Shown here piece by piece: positions 34,284-43,764 of a DNA stretch of 64,000 nt. This stretch comes from CAIWHR01 sp963781285 (GTDB lineage: Bacteria; Pseudomonadota; Gammaproteobacteria; Burkholderiales; Casimicrobiaceae): the NCBI GenBank assembly GCA_963781285.1, contig CAWAFI010000003.1, forward strand, positions 124,001 to 188,000. Reading direction: 5' to 3'. The position numbers and the translations under genes are program-made. Under the pieces are notes generated by a model. That model made no database searches. It had not been told where the DNA came from and was given only the letters and a program-made list of their open reading frames with translations. Position 1 is the first letter of the stretch. Each line of letters starts with the position of its first letter.

Positions 34284-35381
34284 CTATCGCGGATCTCCCC
34301 AATTCGGCCGACCCGCGAGCACGAACAGGAACGCACTCGCGACAACCGGCCAGGCGAGTAGCACGGTGTGCGTGAGACCGTTGAAGTTCAGCAATTGGCC
34401 GTACGACCAGGCAAAAAGCGAGAGCGGTGCACGTGCGAACAGCAGATCCGGCGCGAGCAGTGCGGTGAGCAGCGACGACAGGAGCGCGACGGCCGCGACC
34501 GCGACCTGCGCCGGCCGCGGCAGCCAGATCGCCGCCAACAGCAGGAGCGCACCGGCGGCAACACCGGTCGACACGCCGGGCGAAAGCCAGTGCTCCCATG
34601 CCGCGGGCTTCAACAGGACCGCCGCGGCGATGCCCTTGACGAGCAGCGCCGATCCGATCAGCAACAACACGGCGCCGCCGACGAAGCGGCGCTCGCGCAG
34701 CAATAACGTCAGGAACAGCCCGACCCCCAGCAGCTGAAATGCACTGTGTGCCCCTTCGACGAGGGCGGCCGCAGGCTCGCCCGCCGGCGGAGCCGCCGCG
34801 AGGACAGCGGCCGGGTCGAACTCCGCCATCGGGTCGAACGTCACCGCGAACAGCGGAATACCGGGATTGACCTGCACTGCGAGCCAGATAGCGAGCAACG
34901 CCAGTCCGAGATCGCCGACCCGACCCGGAAGGAACCACCGGTTCCGTGCGGACGCCGCCGCGCGCTTGGCCGCGGTGGAACGCGCGAACGCGACGCCGAG
35001 CGCGGCGCCGGTCGCCGCACCTGCCGTGTTCGACGCGAGATCGACGATGCTCGCAACGCGTGGCGGCAGAAACATCTGCAGCGATTCCATGGCGACCGAC
35101 AGCGCCGCGCCGGCGATGATCGCGACCGCAAGCCGTCCGAGCGGAGGCCGACGGCGGGGCACCAGCGCGACCAGGAATCCCAGCGGTGCGTAGGCGACAG
35201 CATTGGCGATGACGTCGAAACGCGTAAAGCGCGGCGGCCACGGTGCCCACAGGAAGAACGGAGTGTCCGGCGCCGGCGCGATCCACGGAGCAAACGGTTG
35301 CAGGCTCGCGTAGAAGATCGCCAGGCCGTAAAGAGCGGCGAGGAAATGCGGCAGCAGCGAGCGCGACGGGGGTGACGACAT
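34284..35381 (-). CDS. VanZ-like family membrane protein
   Basis: A 365-residue polytopic membrane protein. The N-terminal part carries the VanZ-like pattern: SLQPFAPW, then FDVIANAVAYAPLGFLVAL and MESLQMFLPPRVASIVDLASNTAGAATGA. The C-terminal half has several more hydrophobic segments and probably extends the membrane domain. VanZ itself gives teicoplanin resistance by an unclear mechanism; in Proteobacteria such proteins often sit near exopolysaccharide or glycan genes. ATG 35381 is the only sensible start. It lies 43 bp before the heptosyltransferase start and may share its transcript. Confidence 0.82.
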   Translation of the reverse strand: MSSPPSRSLLPHFLAALYGLAIFYASLQPFAPWIAPAPDTPFFLWAPWPPRFTRFDVIANAVAYAPLGFLVALVPRRRPPLGRLAVAIIAGAALSVAMESLQMFLPPRVASIVDLASNTAGAATGAALGVAFARSTAAKRAAASARNRWFLPGRVGDLGLALLAIWLAVQVNPGIPLFAVTFDPMAEFDPAAVLAAAPPAGEPAAALVEGAHSAFQLLGVGLFLTLLLRERRFVGGAVLLLIGSALLVKGIAAAVLLKPAAWEHWLSPGVSTGVAAGALLLLAAIWLPRPAQVAVAAVALLSSLLTALLAPDLLFARAPLSLFAWSYGQLLNFNGLTHTVLLAWPVVASAFLFVLAGRPNWGDPR

Positions 35382-35415
35382 CGTGCCTGACCGCGGTGCG
35401 GGCGGGCCGCGGCCG

Positions 35416-36087
35416 TCAATACGGCGGGACGAGCCGCTTGCGCATTACGGTCACGTCCGTGTGGTCCGACAGGACGGTGAAGCCGGCGGCGAGAAACAAT
35501 GCCGGCGGACCATGGTAGTGATCGGTCGGCGCCGTGCTCGCGCCGGACTTGAACGGGAAGGCATCGACGACGCGAAGGCCGCGCGCTGCGAACGATGCGA
35601 GCGCCGCGGCGAGGAGCTCACGGGCCACTCCGTGTCGCCGCCACTGCGGCGCGACGACGAAGCAGACGATCGCGGCGGCGCAGTGTGGCGGCACGTCCTG
35701 CGGCGGCGCCGGAATGCCGATGCGCGCGAAGCAATGCGGCAGCTTGGACAGCGGCTGCGCGTTGAGCCAGCCGACGACGCGGCCTTCGGCGTAACCGAGG
35801 AACCCCTCCATCTCCGCCGCGTCGATGCGCGCCGCCATCGCCGTGCGATTGGCCGGCGCATCGAAGCTGTCCCATGCGATCTCCTTGGGTACGTGGTAAT
35901 AGTGGCAGTAACACTTCGCCCACGCGGGATTGTCGGCGAAGGCTGCGCCGCGCTCGTGGTCGAAGAAGCGCAGGAAGTCGTCGCGGCGCGCGGGGACAAG
36001 GCGTTCGACGGTGATCGACGGCGCCGCCGCCGGTCGGCCTTGCCCTGACCCTTTCCGCGGACGTTGCGCGCGCGCGCGCTCGGGCAT
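35416..36087 (-). CDS. GNAT-family N-acetyltransferase
   Basis: The 223-residue protein has a GNAT core with a long N-terminal part (FLRFFDHERGAAFADNPAWAKCYCHYYHV) and the acetyl-CoA loop region CFVVAPQWRRHGVARELLAAAL, followed by GLRVVDAFPFKSG. The substrate is unknown. ATG 36087 lies 5 bp after the potF stop, so it is probably transcribed as the last gene of the polyamine import operon. An acetyltransferase acting on polyamines would fit but is only suggested by position. Confidence 0.8.
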   Translation of the reverse strand: MPERARAQRPRKGSGQGRPAAAPSITVERLVPARRDDFLRFFDHERGAAFADNPAWAKCYCHYYHVPKEIAWDSFDAPANRTAMAARIDAAEMEGFLGYAEGRVVGWLNAQPLSKLPHCFARIGIPAPPQDVPPHCAAAIVCFVVAPQWRRHGVARELLAAALASFAARGLRVVDAFPFKSGASTAPTDHYHGPPALFLAAGFTVLSDHTDVTVMRKRLVPPY

Positions 36088-36092
36088 CGGGT

Positions 36093-37166
36093 TCAGCGGC
36101 CGGCCTTGATTTCCGTCCACTGCTTGCTGCGCAGCCGGCGCTGCGCGGCCGTGAGGTCCTTCAGCTGCTCGAGCTTCCCCTCGACCGCCTTGTCGGGAAA
36201 GATCACCGGGTTCTTGAGTATCTCGGGCTTGATGTACTTGATCGCGTCGGTGTTCGGATTGCCCGAGCCGATCAGGTTCGTGAGTTCCGCGGAGTTCTTC
36301 CCCTCCAGCATGAAATTCATGAACTTGAGCGCGAGATCGGGCCGCGGCGCCGCCTTGTGGATCACCATGTTGTCGACGGCGAGCACTGCGCCCTCCTTGG
36401 GCATCCCGTGCAGGATGCGGAACGGCCGCCCGGCCGCCTGCGCGTCGAGGTTGGCCTGGAAGATGTCGTTCGAGTAGCCGTGGACCAGCCAGATATTGCC
36501 GACGGTCAGCTCCTTGATATACGACGACGCGTTGAACGCGGCCCAGTACGGCTTGGCCTTCTTGATGACGGCGGCCGCCTCTTCCCAGTGCTTGGGGTCG
36601 GTGTCGTTGGCCGAATAGCCGAGATACTTGAGCGCCGCGGCGAAGAGCTCGTTCGAGCTGTCGAGCACGGTGATGCGGCCCTTCAGCTTCTCGAGGTACT
36701 TCGGATCGAAGATGACGGCCCATGTGTCGGTCGGAACCCCGAGCTCCTTGATCTTCTGATCGTTATAGCCAAGGACGGTGAGCGACATCGCGTACGGGAC
36801 CGAGTACTTGTTGCCGGGGTCGAAAGGCGTGTTGAGATAGATCGGATTGACGTTTTTCACGTTCGGCAGCTGCGCCATGTCGATCGGCTTCAACTGCCCG
36901 CCCTTGATCAGCGCCTGCGCCGCATTGGATGTCGGCACCAGGACGTCGTAGCCCTTGGCGCCGGCAGCGAGCTTGGCGAGCAGCTCCTCATTGTCCGAGT
37001 AGTAGGTCTGCACGACCTGGCACTTGCAGAATTCCTCGAAGCGCTTGATCGTCTCCGGAGCGATGTAGTTGTTCCAGTTGTAGAGGTGGAGCTGGTCCTT
37101 CGCGGCCACCGGGGCGGCGGCCGCGGTCAGGACGAGCACGGCGGCGAGGGCGAGCAGGCGATTCAT
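36093..37166 (-). CDS. potF: polyamine (putrescine-type) ABC transporter substrate-binding protein
   Basis: The 357-residue periplasmic protein has a signal peptide (MNRLLALAAVLVLTAAAAPVAAK) and the PotD/PotF fold start QLHLYNWNNYIAPETIKRFE, plus GYDVLVPTSN and WLVHGYSND. It binds putrescine or spermidine for import. ATG 37166 overlaps the potC stop (ATGA). Order in the operon is potA-potB-potC-potF-GNAT. Putrescine against spermidine specificity cannot be decided here. Confidence 0.92.
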   Translation of the reverse strand: MNRLLALAAVLVLTAAAAPVAAKDQLHLYNWNNYIAPETIKRFEEFCKCQVVQTYYSDNEELLAKLAAGAKGYDVLVPTSNAAQALIKGGQLKPIDMAQLPNVKNVNPIYLNTPFDPGNKYSVPYAMSLTVLGYNDQKIKELGVPTDTWAVIFDPKYLEKLKGRITVLDSSNELFAAALKYLGYSANDTDPKHWEEAAAVIKKAKPYWAAFNASSYIKELTVGNIWLVHGYSNDIFQANLDAQAAGRPFRILHGMPKEGAVLAVDNMVIHKAAPRPDLALKFMNFMLEGKNSAELTNLIGSGNPNTDAIKYIKPEILKNPVIFPDKAVEGKLEQLKDLTAAQRRLRSKQWTEIKAGR

Positions 37167-37951
37167 CGCGGGTCTCCTTGTTCCGAACGCAACGCGCTCG
37201 GCGAAAGTTTGGACGCTATCACGATCAATACGAGTGTCAACAGCATAAGCAGCGTCGAGACCGCGTTCACTTCGGGGGTCACCGCAATCTTGATCATCGA
37301 ATAGATCTGCAGCGGGAGCGTCACGGTCCCCGCGCCCGCGGTGAAGAAGGTGATGACGAAGTCGTCGATCGACAGTGTGAAGGCCATCAGGGCACCGGCG
37401 ATCACGCCCGGCATGATAAGCGGAAGCGTCACGTAGCGGAACGCCTGCCATGGCGTCGCCCCGCAATCGCGGGCGGCCTCGGTCAGGCTCTCGTCCATCC
37501 CGGCGAGGCGCGCGCGGACGACGATCGCGACGAAGCCGATGCAAAACGCGATGTGCGCGAGCGCCACCGACACGAGGCCCAGCGTGAAGTTCAGCAGCAC
37601 GAAGAAGATCAGCAGCGAGACGCCCATCAGGATCTCGGGGATCGCGATCGGGGTCAACACCAGGATCGGCAGGAGCCGCGTCTTGTACCGATACATCGCC
37701 ACGCCGGCCATCGTGCCCAGCACCGTCGAGACGAGGCTGGCGCAGAGCGCGATTGCGAGCGAGTTCCCGGCCGCAGCCAGCATCTCGTCGTTGTGGGCGA
37801 GCCTGTCGTACCACTCCAGCGTGAAGCCAACCCACTCGGCGTTCAACCGCGAGTCGTTGAACGAGTAGACAATTACGATGACGAGGGGGATATACAGGAA
37901 CGCGTACCCGGCCCCCGCCGCGAGCCAGAGGGCGATGCGCCGACTACGCAC
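37163..37951 (-). CDS. potC: polyamine ABC transporter permease PotC/PotI
   Basis: A 262-residue inner-membrane permease with about six helices and the EAA-loop region DESLTEAARDCGATPWQAFRYVTLPLIMPGV that contacts the ATPase. The likely start is GTG 37951 (VRSRRIALWLAAGAGYAFLYIPL), overlapping the end of potB by 8 bp; the upstream extension with MPHGSAG lies inside potB. It is the second permease of the importer. Confidence 0.92.
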   Translation of the reverse strand: MRSRRIALWLAAGAGYAFLYIPLVIVIVYSFNDSRLNAEWVGFTLEWYDRLAHNDEMLAAAGNSLAIALCASLVSTVLGTMAGVAMYRYKTRLLPILVLTPIAIPEILMGVSLLIFFVLLNFTLGLVSVALAHIAFCIGFVAIVVRARLAGMDESLTEAARDCGATPWQAFRYVTLPLIMPGVIAGALMAFTLSIDDFVITFFTAGAGTVTLPLQIYSMIKIAVTPEVNAVSTLLMLLTLVLIVIASKLSPSALRSEQGDPR

Positions 37952-38858
37952 GGGCGTCCTCCGTGCTCGATGGGGTGCCGAGGTTGCGCCGGCCGATCCA
38001 TGCGGCAAGACCGGCGAGAACCAATGCCGCGACCGTGAGCATGATCGACAGCACGCTGCCGAACGGCCAGTCGCGGGTTTCGAGGAACTGCTGCTTGATC
38101 ACGTTGCCGATCAGCGTGTCCTCGGGACCGCCGAGAATGTCGGGAATCGCGAAGATGCCCAGCGCGGGAATGAATACCAGCGCCGCGCCGGCATAGACGC
38201 CCGGCAGCGACAGCGGGAACGTGATCCGCCAGAATCGCTGCCAGGCATCGGCGCCCAGGTCCTGCGCGGCGTCGAGCAGTGCTTGATCGTGCTTCTCGAG
38301 GTTCGCGTACAGCGGCAGCACCATGAAGGGCAGATGGACGTAGACGAGGCACACCAGCACCGCAAAAGAGCTGAACAAAAGGGCCACCGGCTCGTGGCCG
38401 AACCACGCGAGCAGGCCATTGACGCCGCGCGCCAGCGCCGCCTGCGGGCCGAGGATGATCATCCAGGCATAGATGCGGATCAGGAAGTTGCTCCAGAAGG
38501 GCAGGATGACGAGAAGCAACAGCAGGTCGCGGTAGCGCTTCGGGCTGCGTGCGATCAATGTCGCCAGTGGATACGCGAGGGCGAGGCACAGCAGCGTGGT
38601 CAGCAGCGCGTACCAGACCGACTTCAGGAACACCAGCGCATAGACGGGCTCGGTGAAGAAGCGCGCGTAGCTCTCGACGTTGAGGTCGAGCCGGCCGGTC
38701 TCGTCGACGAATGGTGCGAGGCCGCCGAATTCGCCGGGCGTGCGGAACGATGCCAGCACCATGATCAGCGTCGGGACGGCGAAGAAAACAATGAGGTAGA
38801 GGAGCGGCGGCCCGCCGACCAGCCATTTGCCCATTCGTCCGGAGGTGCGCGGCGTCAT
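37944..38858 (-). CDS. potB: polyamine ABC transporter permease PotB/PotH
   Basis: The 304-residue permease has an N-terminal helix (PPLLYLIVFFAVPTLIMVLASF), further helices and the EAA-loop LLDAAQDLGADAWQRFWRITFPLSLPGV. It forms the heterodimeric channel with PotC. ATG 38858 follows the potA stop by 4 bp. Length and motifs are normal. Confidence 0.92.
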   Translation of the reverse strand: MTPRTSGRMGKWLVGGPPLLYLIVFFAVPTLIMVLASFRTPGEFGGLAPFVDETGRLDLNVESYARFFTEPVYALVFLKSVWYALLTTLLCLALAYPLATLIARSPKRYRDLLLLLVILPFWSNFLIRIYAWMIILGPQAALARGVNGLLAWFGHEPVALLFSSFAVLVCLVYVHLPFMVLPLYANLEKHDQALLDAAQDLGADAWQRFWRITFPLSLPGVYAGAALVFIPALGIFAIPDILGGPEDTLIGNVIKQQFLETRDWPFGSVLSIMLTVAALVLAGLAAWIGRRNLGTPSSTEDARA

Positions 38859-38862
38859 CGCG

Positions 38863-39948
38863 TCATTCCTCGATGAAGTGGCCGGCTTCGACCGGCCAGG
38901 TCATCTCGACGGCGTCGCCTACTTCGAAGAACTGGGCGCGCCCGGAATCCGAATTCGCGCGCAGCGCCTCGATTCTTTGCCCGCCCGGTGTGTCGACGAT
39001 GTAGACCGTCACATCACCCATGTAGAGCAGGTCGGACACGGTGCCGCTGTAGTGGTTGTCGGGCGTGTCCGCTGGGGCCGTGGCCTCGATGTGGATTTTC
39101 TCCGGTCGCAGCGCGACGGTCGCCGGGCGCCCGGTGCCGAGCGTGGAGGCGGTGGCCACACGCACCGGTCCGAGGCCGCCGACATCGACGGTAACGACGC
39201 CGCCGGCACTGGCACCGACCGATCCGGACAGGAGATTGCAGTGGCCGATGAAGTCGGCGACGAACCGTGAGCGCGGAAAGCCGTAGATCTTCGACGGCTC
39301 GTCGAGTTGCTCGACCCGGCCCTTGTTCATTACCGCGATCCGGTGCGAGAGCGTAAGCGCTTCGGTCTGGTCGTGCGTCACGTAAACGAACGTGATGCCG
39401 ACCTCCTTCTGCAGGTTGATGAGCTCGAGCTGCATGTCCTCGCGCAGCTTCGCGTCGAGTGCGGCGAGCGGCTCGTCCAGCAGCAGCACGGTCGGGTGCG
39501 TTACCAGGGCGCGGGCGATGGCGACGCGCTGTTTCTGGCCTCCCGAGAGCTCGTGCGGATAACGCTTGCCGAAGCCCTCGAGGCGGACGTCCGAGAGCGC
39601 CTCCGCTATCTTGGCCGGCACCTGTGCGGGGGGCGTCGCGGCCATCTTGAGCGGGAACGCGACGTTGCCTTCAACGGTCATGTGGGGGAAGAGCGCATAG
39701 CTCTGGAAGACCGTGCGGACCGGGCGCGCCTCGGGCGGGCGATTGGCCAGGTCGCGCCCGTCGAGCAGGATGGTGCCGCCGTCGGGAAGGTCGAAGCCGG
39801 CGATCATTCGCAGCAGCGTTGTCTTGCCGCAGCCGGAAGGGCCGAGCAAGGTAAAGAATTCGCCGGCCTCGATCGACAGGCTGACCCCGTCGACTGCGGT
39901 AAAGGCGCCGAACCGGCGGGTGACGTTCTTGAGCTCGAGGAGCGCCAT
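38863..39948 (-). CDS. potA: polyamine ABC transporter ATP-binding protein
   Basis: The 361-residue ATPase has Walker A GPSGCGKTT, the Q-loop FQSYALFPHMTV, signature LSGGQKQR, Walker B VLLLDEPLAALD, the switch histidine in VTHDQTEAL, and a C-terminal TOBE domain (about 280-355). It powers the PotB/PotC channel. ATG 39948 (MALLELKNVTRRFG) is well supported. Upstream on the minus strand a TACAAT lies near 40008-40013 as a possible -10 for the pot operon. Confidence 0.92.
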   Translation of the reverse strand: MALLELKNVTRRFGAFTAVDGVSLSIEAGEFFTLLGPSGCGKTTLLRMIAGFDLPDGGTILLDGRDLANRPPEARPVRTVFQSYALFPHMTVEGNVAFPLKMAATPPAQVPAKIAEALSDVRLEGFGKRYPHELSGGQKQRVAIARALVTHPTVLLLDEPLAALDAKLREDMQLELINLQKEVGITFVYVTHDQTEALTLSHRIAVMNKGRVEQLDEPSKIYGFPRSRFVADFIGHCNLLSGSVGASAGGVVTVDVGGLGPVRVATASTLGTGRPATVALRPEKIHIEATAPADTPDNHYSGTVSDLLYMGDVTVYIVDTPGGQRIEALRANSDSGRAQFFEVGDAVEMTWPVEAGHFIEE

Positions 39949-40224
39949 CGGCGGAGGACCTGGGGGACGAGCGATGCGCGGGCGGGGCAGCGCGGAAGGT
40001 GCTGCGGATTGTATCGCAACACCTTGTTTCTCCAGCCTGCCCGGGCGCAAGGGCACGATCGGCTGGGCTAGCCGGTCATGGCGCCTGCGCTGCCCAAGGC
40101 GGTTGCCCGCGGGCACGATGGGCTCGAAATATGCTTCTGCCGACGGGCGGGCTGCTACGGCGCCGGCGGCGTCGGCCTTTCGGCTAGATGCGATCGCCGG
40201 AGGCCACCGGTAAAGTCGCGAACC
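39949..40224. other. 276-bp intergenic region with an imperfect hairpin
   Basis: Between the pot operon (minus) and the next plus-strand gene. AAGGTG (39996-40001) and CACCTT (40020-40025) with inner TGCG/CGCA form an 11-bp stem with one mismatch. On the minus strand it overlaps a TACAAT that could be the pot -10, so it could be an operator. A reading frame starting at 40078 is not supported as coding before 40225. Confidence 0.35.
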
Positions 40225-40974
40225 ATGGGAGACATGCCGAACAAACCGTCGCTGCTGGAGCAACTCCGGGCGCAGTCAGATGCGCTCCGCGAGCAGAATA
40301 CCTCGACCCGTCCGATCGCCGACGAGTTGCGCGAGATCGATCGCCGGCTGCTGGCCTCGTTCCGCTGGCTGGAGGAGGCGCTCGGACACCTCGAAGTGAT
40401 CCGGCCCGTCGTCGCGCACCGGTTCGTGATCGAGCCCGTGCTGGCAATTGCGTCGCCCCTGTACGACCGTGGCTTCGTCACCTACCGCCGGCATACATAT
40501 GCGGGACTCGAGCTGATCGAGCACGTTGAGCTCTTCTACCGGATGGCACAGGAGGCACCGATCCGGCTGCTCGTTCCACCGGGCGCGGCCGCGGCGATCG
40601 ACGATCGCCTGCGTGCGGCGCAGCTCGAGGCGCACTATCAGATCGAGCAGGACGACCGGGGGCTTCGCCGCGGCGTCTTCACGATCACGCCGGCGGTGAT
40701 GGCGTCGGTGCGCTTCGTTCCGGACTATGGTCGGCGGATCGTGGAAGCTACGCTGCGCAACGTCGACCGACTCGAGTCAGTGGCACTCGAGTTTCCTTCC
40801 GAGGCGTTTGGCGAGCCCGCGATGGAGGATCTCGTCCGCCTGATGCTGGGCGAGGCGAACACGTTCCTGAAGCGTGCCCCGCTCGTGGACGTCGGCAGCA
40901 AGCGCGCGGCCCGCGCCGCCGACAAGGGGCGGCCAACGCTGTCCCTGTCGCGCTACAGCGTCGCCGCGCGATAG
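40225..40974 (+). CDS. conserved-looking hypothetical protein
   Basis: The product is 249 residues, soluble, with no cysteine, signal peptide or membrane segment. It starts MGDMPNKPSLLEQLRAQ (a second ATG is at 40234) and has alternating helical, charged segments such as ELREIDRRLLASFRWLEEALGHLEV. I do not recognise the family. Codon use (strong third-position GC) and the low-complexity shadows in the other frames support it as a real gene. It is convergent with ubiB and lies alone between the pot operon and the ubiquinone group, so context says little. Confidence 0.75.
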   Translation: MGDMPNKPSLLEQLRAQSDALREQNTSTRPIADELREIDRRLLASFRWLEEALGHLEVIRPVVAHRFVIEPVLAIASPLYDRGFVTYRRHTYAGLELIEHVELFYRMAQEAPIRLLVPPGAAAAIDDRLRAAQLEAHYQIEQDDRGLRRGVFTITPAVMASVRFVPDYGRRIVEATLRNVDRLESVALEFPSEAFGEPAMEDLVRLMLGEANTFLKRAPLVDVGSKRAARAADKGRPTLSLSRYSVAAR

Positions 40975-41038
40975 ACCGGTGTGCAGACGGCGTCGCTCGA
41001 CGCGGTCCTTCGCTTTCCGACGTCGCGCCAACCGGGCC

Positions 41039-42568
41039 CTAGTACAGTCGCCAGACAAGCAGTACCGTGATGGCGATCAGCAGTCCCGTGATCAGCGCGA
41101 GCAGCCGGTTGAGTGCCCGTTGCGTCGCCGCGAGCTCGCGGACCACCTCGTCGCTCGCCGGCGGCCGCGCCAGCAGCCACTGGTGAAAGAGCCGCGGCAA
41201 CTCGGGCAGCGCGGCAACGATATAAGGCGCCTCCGAGATGAGCCGCCGCTGCAGCGCCGACGGGCCGATCTGCTCTTCCATCCAGCGCTCCAGAAACGGC
41301 TTCGCCGTCGTCCACAAGTCGAGTTCGGGGTCGAGCATCCGTCCGAGCCCTTCGATGTTGAGCAATGTCTTCTGCAGGAGTACGAGCTGCGGCTGGATTT
41401 CTACATTGAATCGCCGGGAGGCGCGGAAGAGTTGCATCAGCACGCGGCCGAGCGAGATCTGCGACAGCGGCCGGTCGAACACCGGCTCGAGTACGACACG
41501 GATTTCGGCCTCGAGTTCGTCGACGCGCGTCTCCGGCGGCACCCATCCCGACTCGATGTGCGCGGTCGCCACACGGTGGTAATCGCGACGGAAGAAGGCC
41601 AGGAAGTTCTGCGCGAGGTAGCTCTTGTCGCGCTCGGACAGCGTGCCCATGATCCCGAAGTCGAGGGCGATGTACTTGCCGAAGTTCGCGCGGTCGGTCG
41701 CGACGAAGATGTTGCCGGGATGCATGTCGGCATGGAAATAGCCGTCGCGGAATACCTGCGTGAAGAAGAGCTCGACACCGGCGCGCGACAGACGTTTCAA
41801 GTCCACCCCGGCTTCGACGAGCCGGTCGACCTGCGCAATCGGAATGCCCGACATCCGCTCCATGACCATCACTTCGCTGCCGCTCCAGTCCCAGTGCACT
41901 TCGGGCACCAGCAGCAGCGGCGAATGCCGGAAGTTGCGCCTGAGCTGCGAACAGTTGGCCGCCTCGCGGGAGAGGTCGAGCTCATCGGCAATGGTCTTCT
42001 CGAACTCGGCGACGACTTCGCGCGGTTTCAGGCGCTTGCCGTCGGACCACAGCTTCTCGACCAGCATCGCGCCGACCTGAAGCAGCGAGATGTCCTTGCC
42101 GATCACCTGCGAAATATTCGGCCGCAGCACCTTGACGGCGACCGGGGTGCCATTGGGCAACTCGGCCAGGTGTACCTGTGCCACCGATGCGCTCGCCACC
42201 GGCGTGCGCTCGAACGACCGGAACACGTCGTCGACGGGCTTCTCGTAGACGCGCGAGAGCATCGCCACGACCTGCTCGGACGGAAACGGTGGCACGCTGT
42301 CCTGGAGTTTGGCCAGCTCGTCGGCGATGTCGGGCGGGATCAAGTCGCGCCGCGTCGAGAGCATCTGGCCGAACTTGACGAAGATCGGCCCGAGATCCTC
42401 GAGGGCCTGGCGCAGCCGGACAGCGCGGGGCGCGGACGTATCGCGCCAAAACGTGAGTGCGCGGGCGAGAGGCCGCACTGCGCGGAACCGCTCATGGCCG
42501 GTCAGGAACTCGTCGAGCCCGTACTTGAGCGAGACAAACCAGATCTTGGCGAGGCGCAAGGTGCGCAT
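41039..42568 (-). CDS. ubiB: ubiquinone biosynthesis kinase-like protein UbiB
   Basis: The 509-residue ABC1/ADCK atypical kinase has the KxGQ motif (FVKFGQMLSTR), the alanine-rich loop replacing a P-loop (VASASVAQVHLA), the catalytic FHADMHPGN and the DFG-type ALDFGIMG. Two hydrophobic C-terminal stretches (LLALITGLLIAITVLLVW) anchor it in the inner membrane. It is needed for ubiquinone synthesis, probably as an ATPase that extracts lipid intermediates. ATG 42568 (MRTLRLAKIWFVSLKYGLDEF) matches the family. It belongs with ubiE and ubiJ nearby on the same strand. Confidence 0.95.
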   Translation of the reverse strand: MRTLRLAKIWFVSLKYGLDEFLTGHERFRAVRPLARALTFWRDTSAPRAVRLRQALEDLGPIFVKFGQMLSTRRDLIPPDIADELAKLQDSVPPFPSEQVVAMLSRVYEKPVDDVFRSFERTPVASASVAQVHLAELPNGTPVAVKVLRPNISQVIGKDISLLQVGAMLVEKLWSDGKRLKPREVVAEFEKTIADELDLSREAANCSQLRRNFRHSPLLLVPEVHWDWSGSEVMVMERMSGIPIAQVDRLVEAGVDLKRLSRAGVELFFTQVFRDGYFHADMHPGNIFVATDRANFGKYIALDFGIMGTLSERDKSYLAQNFLAFFRRDYHRVATAHIESGWVPPETRVDELEAEIRVVLEPVFDRPLSQISLGRVLMQLFRASRRFNVEIQPQLVLLQKTLLNIEGLGRMLDPELDLWTTAKPFLERWMEEQIGPSALQRRLISEAPYIVAALPELPRLFHQWLLARPPASDEVVRELAATQRALNRLLALITGLLIAITVLLVWRLY

Positions 42569-42684
42569 CGGGTCGATTGTAAGGGATTGGCCGCCGGCGC
42601 CGCCTTGCGCTTCCCGGCCCGTCGCGGCAATGTAGCCGCGGCGTTCCTTGGACGTTGCACTGACCCGCGCCCGCGGGTCTCCCG

Positions 42685-42989
42685 ATGATCACGGTCACCG
42701 GTGTCGTGTCGGCAGTGCCGATGCCCGTGCGGTACGTTCCCGACGACATCCGCCATTGCGTGCCTGGTGTCGCCTACAACGAGATCATGCTCGAGCCGGG
42801 CGACGGGCGCGTGACGAAGCCGTCACTGCTCGCGCGCGAATCGTTCGACCCGATAGCGCCACAAAGCGAAGACAGCTTCCTGCCGGTCCCTTGCTGGTCC
42901 TTGCACCAACAACGTCAATTTCCAGGACAACCTGCTCAACGTCTTCCTCACACGCAATCTGCCATGGGAAACGCCTCCGGTACCATGAA
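42685..42989 (+). pseudogene. remnant of an alpha/beta hydrolase (lipase-like) C-terminus
   Basis: From ATG 42685 one frame reads MLEPGDGRVTKPSLLARES...EDSFLPV. The conserved ending (TNNVNFQDNLLNVFLTRN, stop at 42987-42989) is in another frame. The GDGRVT...LL and NxxFQDNLL elements resemble the C-terminal ends of triacylglycerol-lipase-like hydrolases, with the nucleophile domain missing. It is short, frameshifted and lies between ubiB and the hemolysin III gene, so it looks like a decayed fragment. Family assignment is by pattern only. Confidence 0.45.
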
Positions 42990-43076
42990 GGTCATCTCGG
43001 TTCACCCCAGGTCCGGCCGAAGCGCCCCCATTCGTCCTGGCATGCCCTATGCTTTGGGCAGCGGCAAGGGCCCACC

Positions 43077-43715
43077 ATGATTGAGCGTCCACAAACTCTC
43101 GGCGAGGAGCTCGCGAACAGCGCGAGCCACGGCATGGCACTGGTCGCTGCTGGCTTGGCGGTGCCGTTCCTCATTCTCGCGGCGGCACGGCACGGCAGCA
43201 CGGTGAACATCGTGGGCGCGACGATTTTCGCCGCGACGATGGTGCTCCTCTATTCGGCGTCGATGCTCTACCATGCGCTGCCGCATCCGCGGGCGAAAAG
43301 CCTGTTCCGCAAGATCGACCACGGCGCGATTTACCTGTTCATCGCCGGAAGTTACACGCCATTCGCACTGGGCGGCCTCGACGAACCGTGGGGCTGCGCA
43401 CTGATCGCCTTGGTGTGGGCGCTGGCGGCCATAGGCGTCGCGCTGAAGGCGACGGACCGAGTGTCCAATCCGATCTTATCCACCGGCCTGTACCTCGCGA
43501 TGGGATGGATCGTGGCGCTCGCGGCGCAACCGGTGCTTTCGCGGATCGCCGTCGAAGGACTCTTCCTGCTCGGCGGGGGCGGGCTCGCCTACATGCTAGG
43601 CGTCGTATTCTTCGTCCTCGATTCGCGGCTTCGCTACGCGCATTTCGTCTGGCACCTGTTCGTGATCGCCGGCACGACCTGCCACTTCTTCGCGGTGCTC
43701 GATTACGCCGTGTAG
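43077..43715 (+). CDS. hemolysin III family (YqfA/PAQR-like) membrane protein
   Basis: The 212-residue protein has about seven hydrophobic segments and the family's metal-site pattern: SMLYHALPHP early, KIDHGAIYLFIAGSYTPF in the middle and HFVWHLFVIAGTTCHFF at the end. It belongs to the hemolysin III/PAQR group, whose bacterial role is unsettled (membrane homeostasis has been proposed). ATG 43077 (MIERPQTLGEELANSASHG) is chosen from the conserved N-terminus. It is convergent with ubiJ. Confidence 0.9.
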   Translation: MIERPQTLGEELANSASHGMALVAAGLAVPFLILAAARHGSTVNIVGATIFAATMVLLYSASMLYHALPHPRAKSLFRKIDHGAIYLFIAGSYTPFALGGLDEPWGCALIALVWALAAIGVALKATDRVSNPILSTGLYLAMGWIVALAAQPVLSRIAVEGLFLLGGGGLAYMLGVVFFVLDSRLRYAHFVWHLFVIAGTTCHFFAVLDYAV

Positions 43716-43764
43716 ACGGCGACGGCTACACTCCCGAGGAGTTGCCCCCGCGGTGGCCGATGCG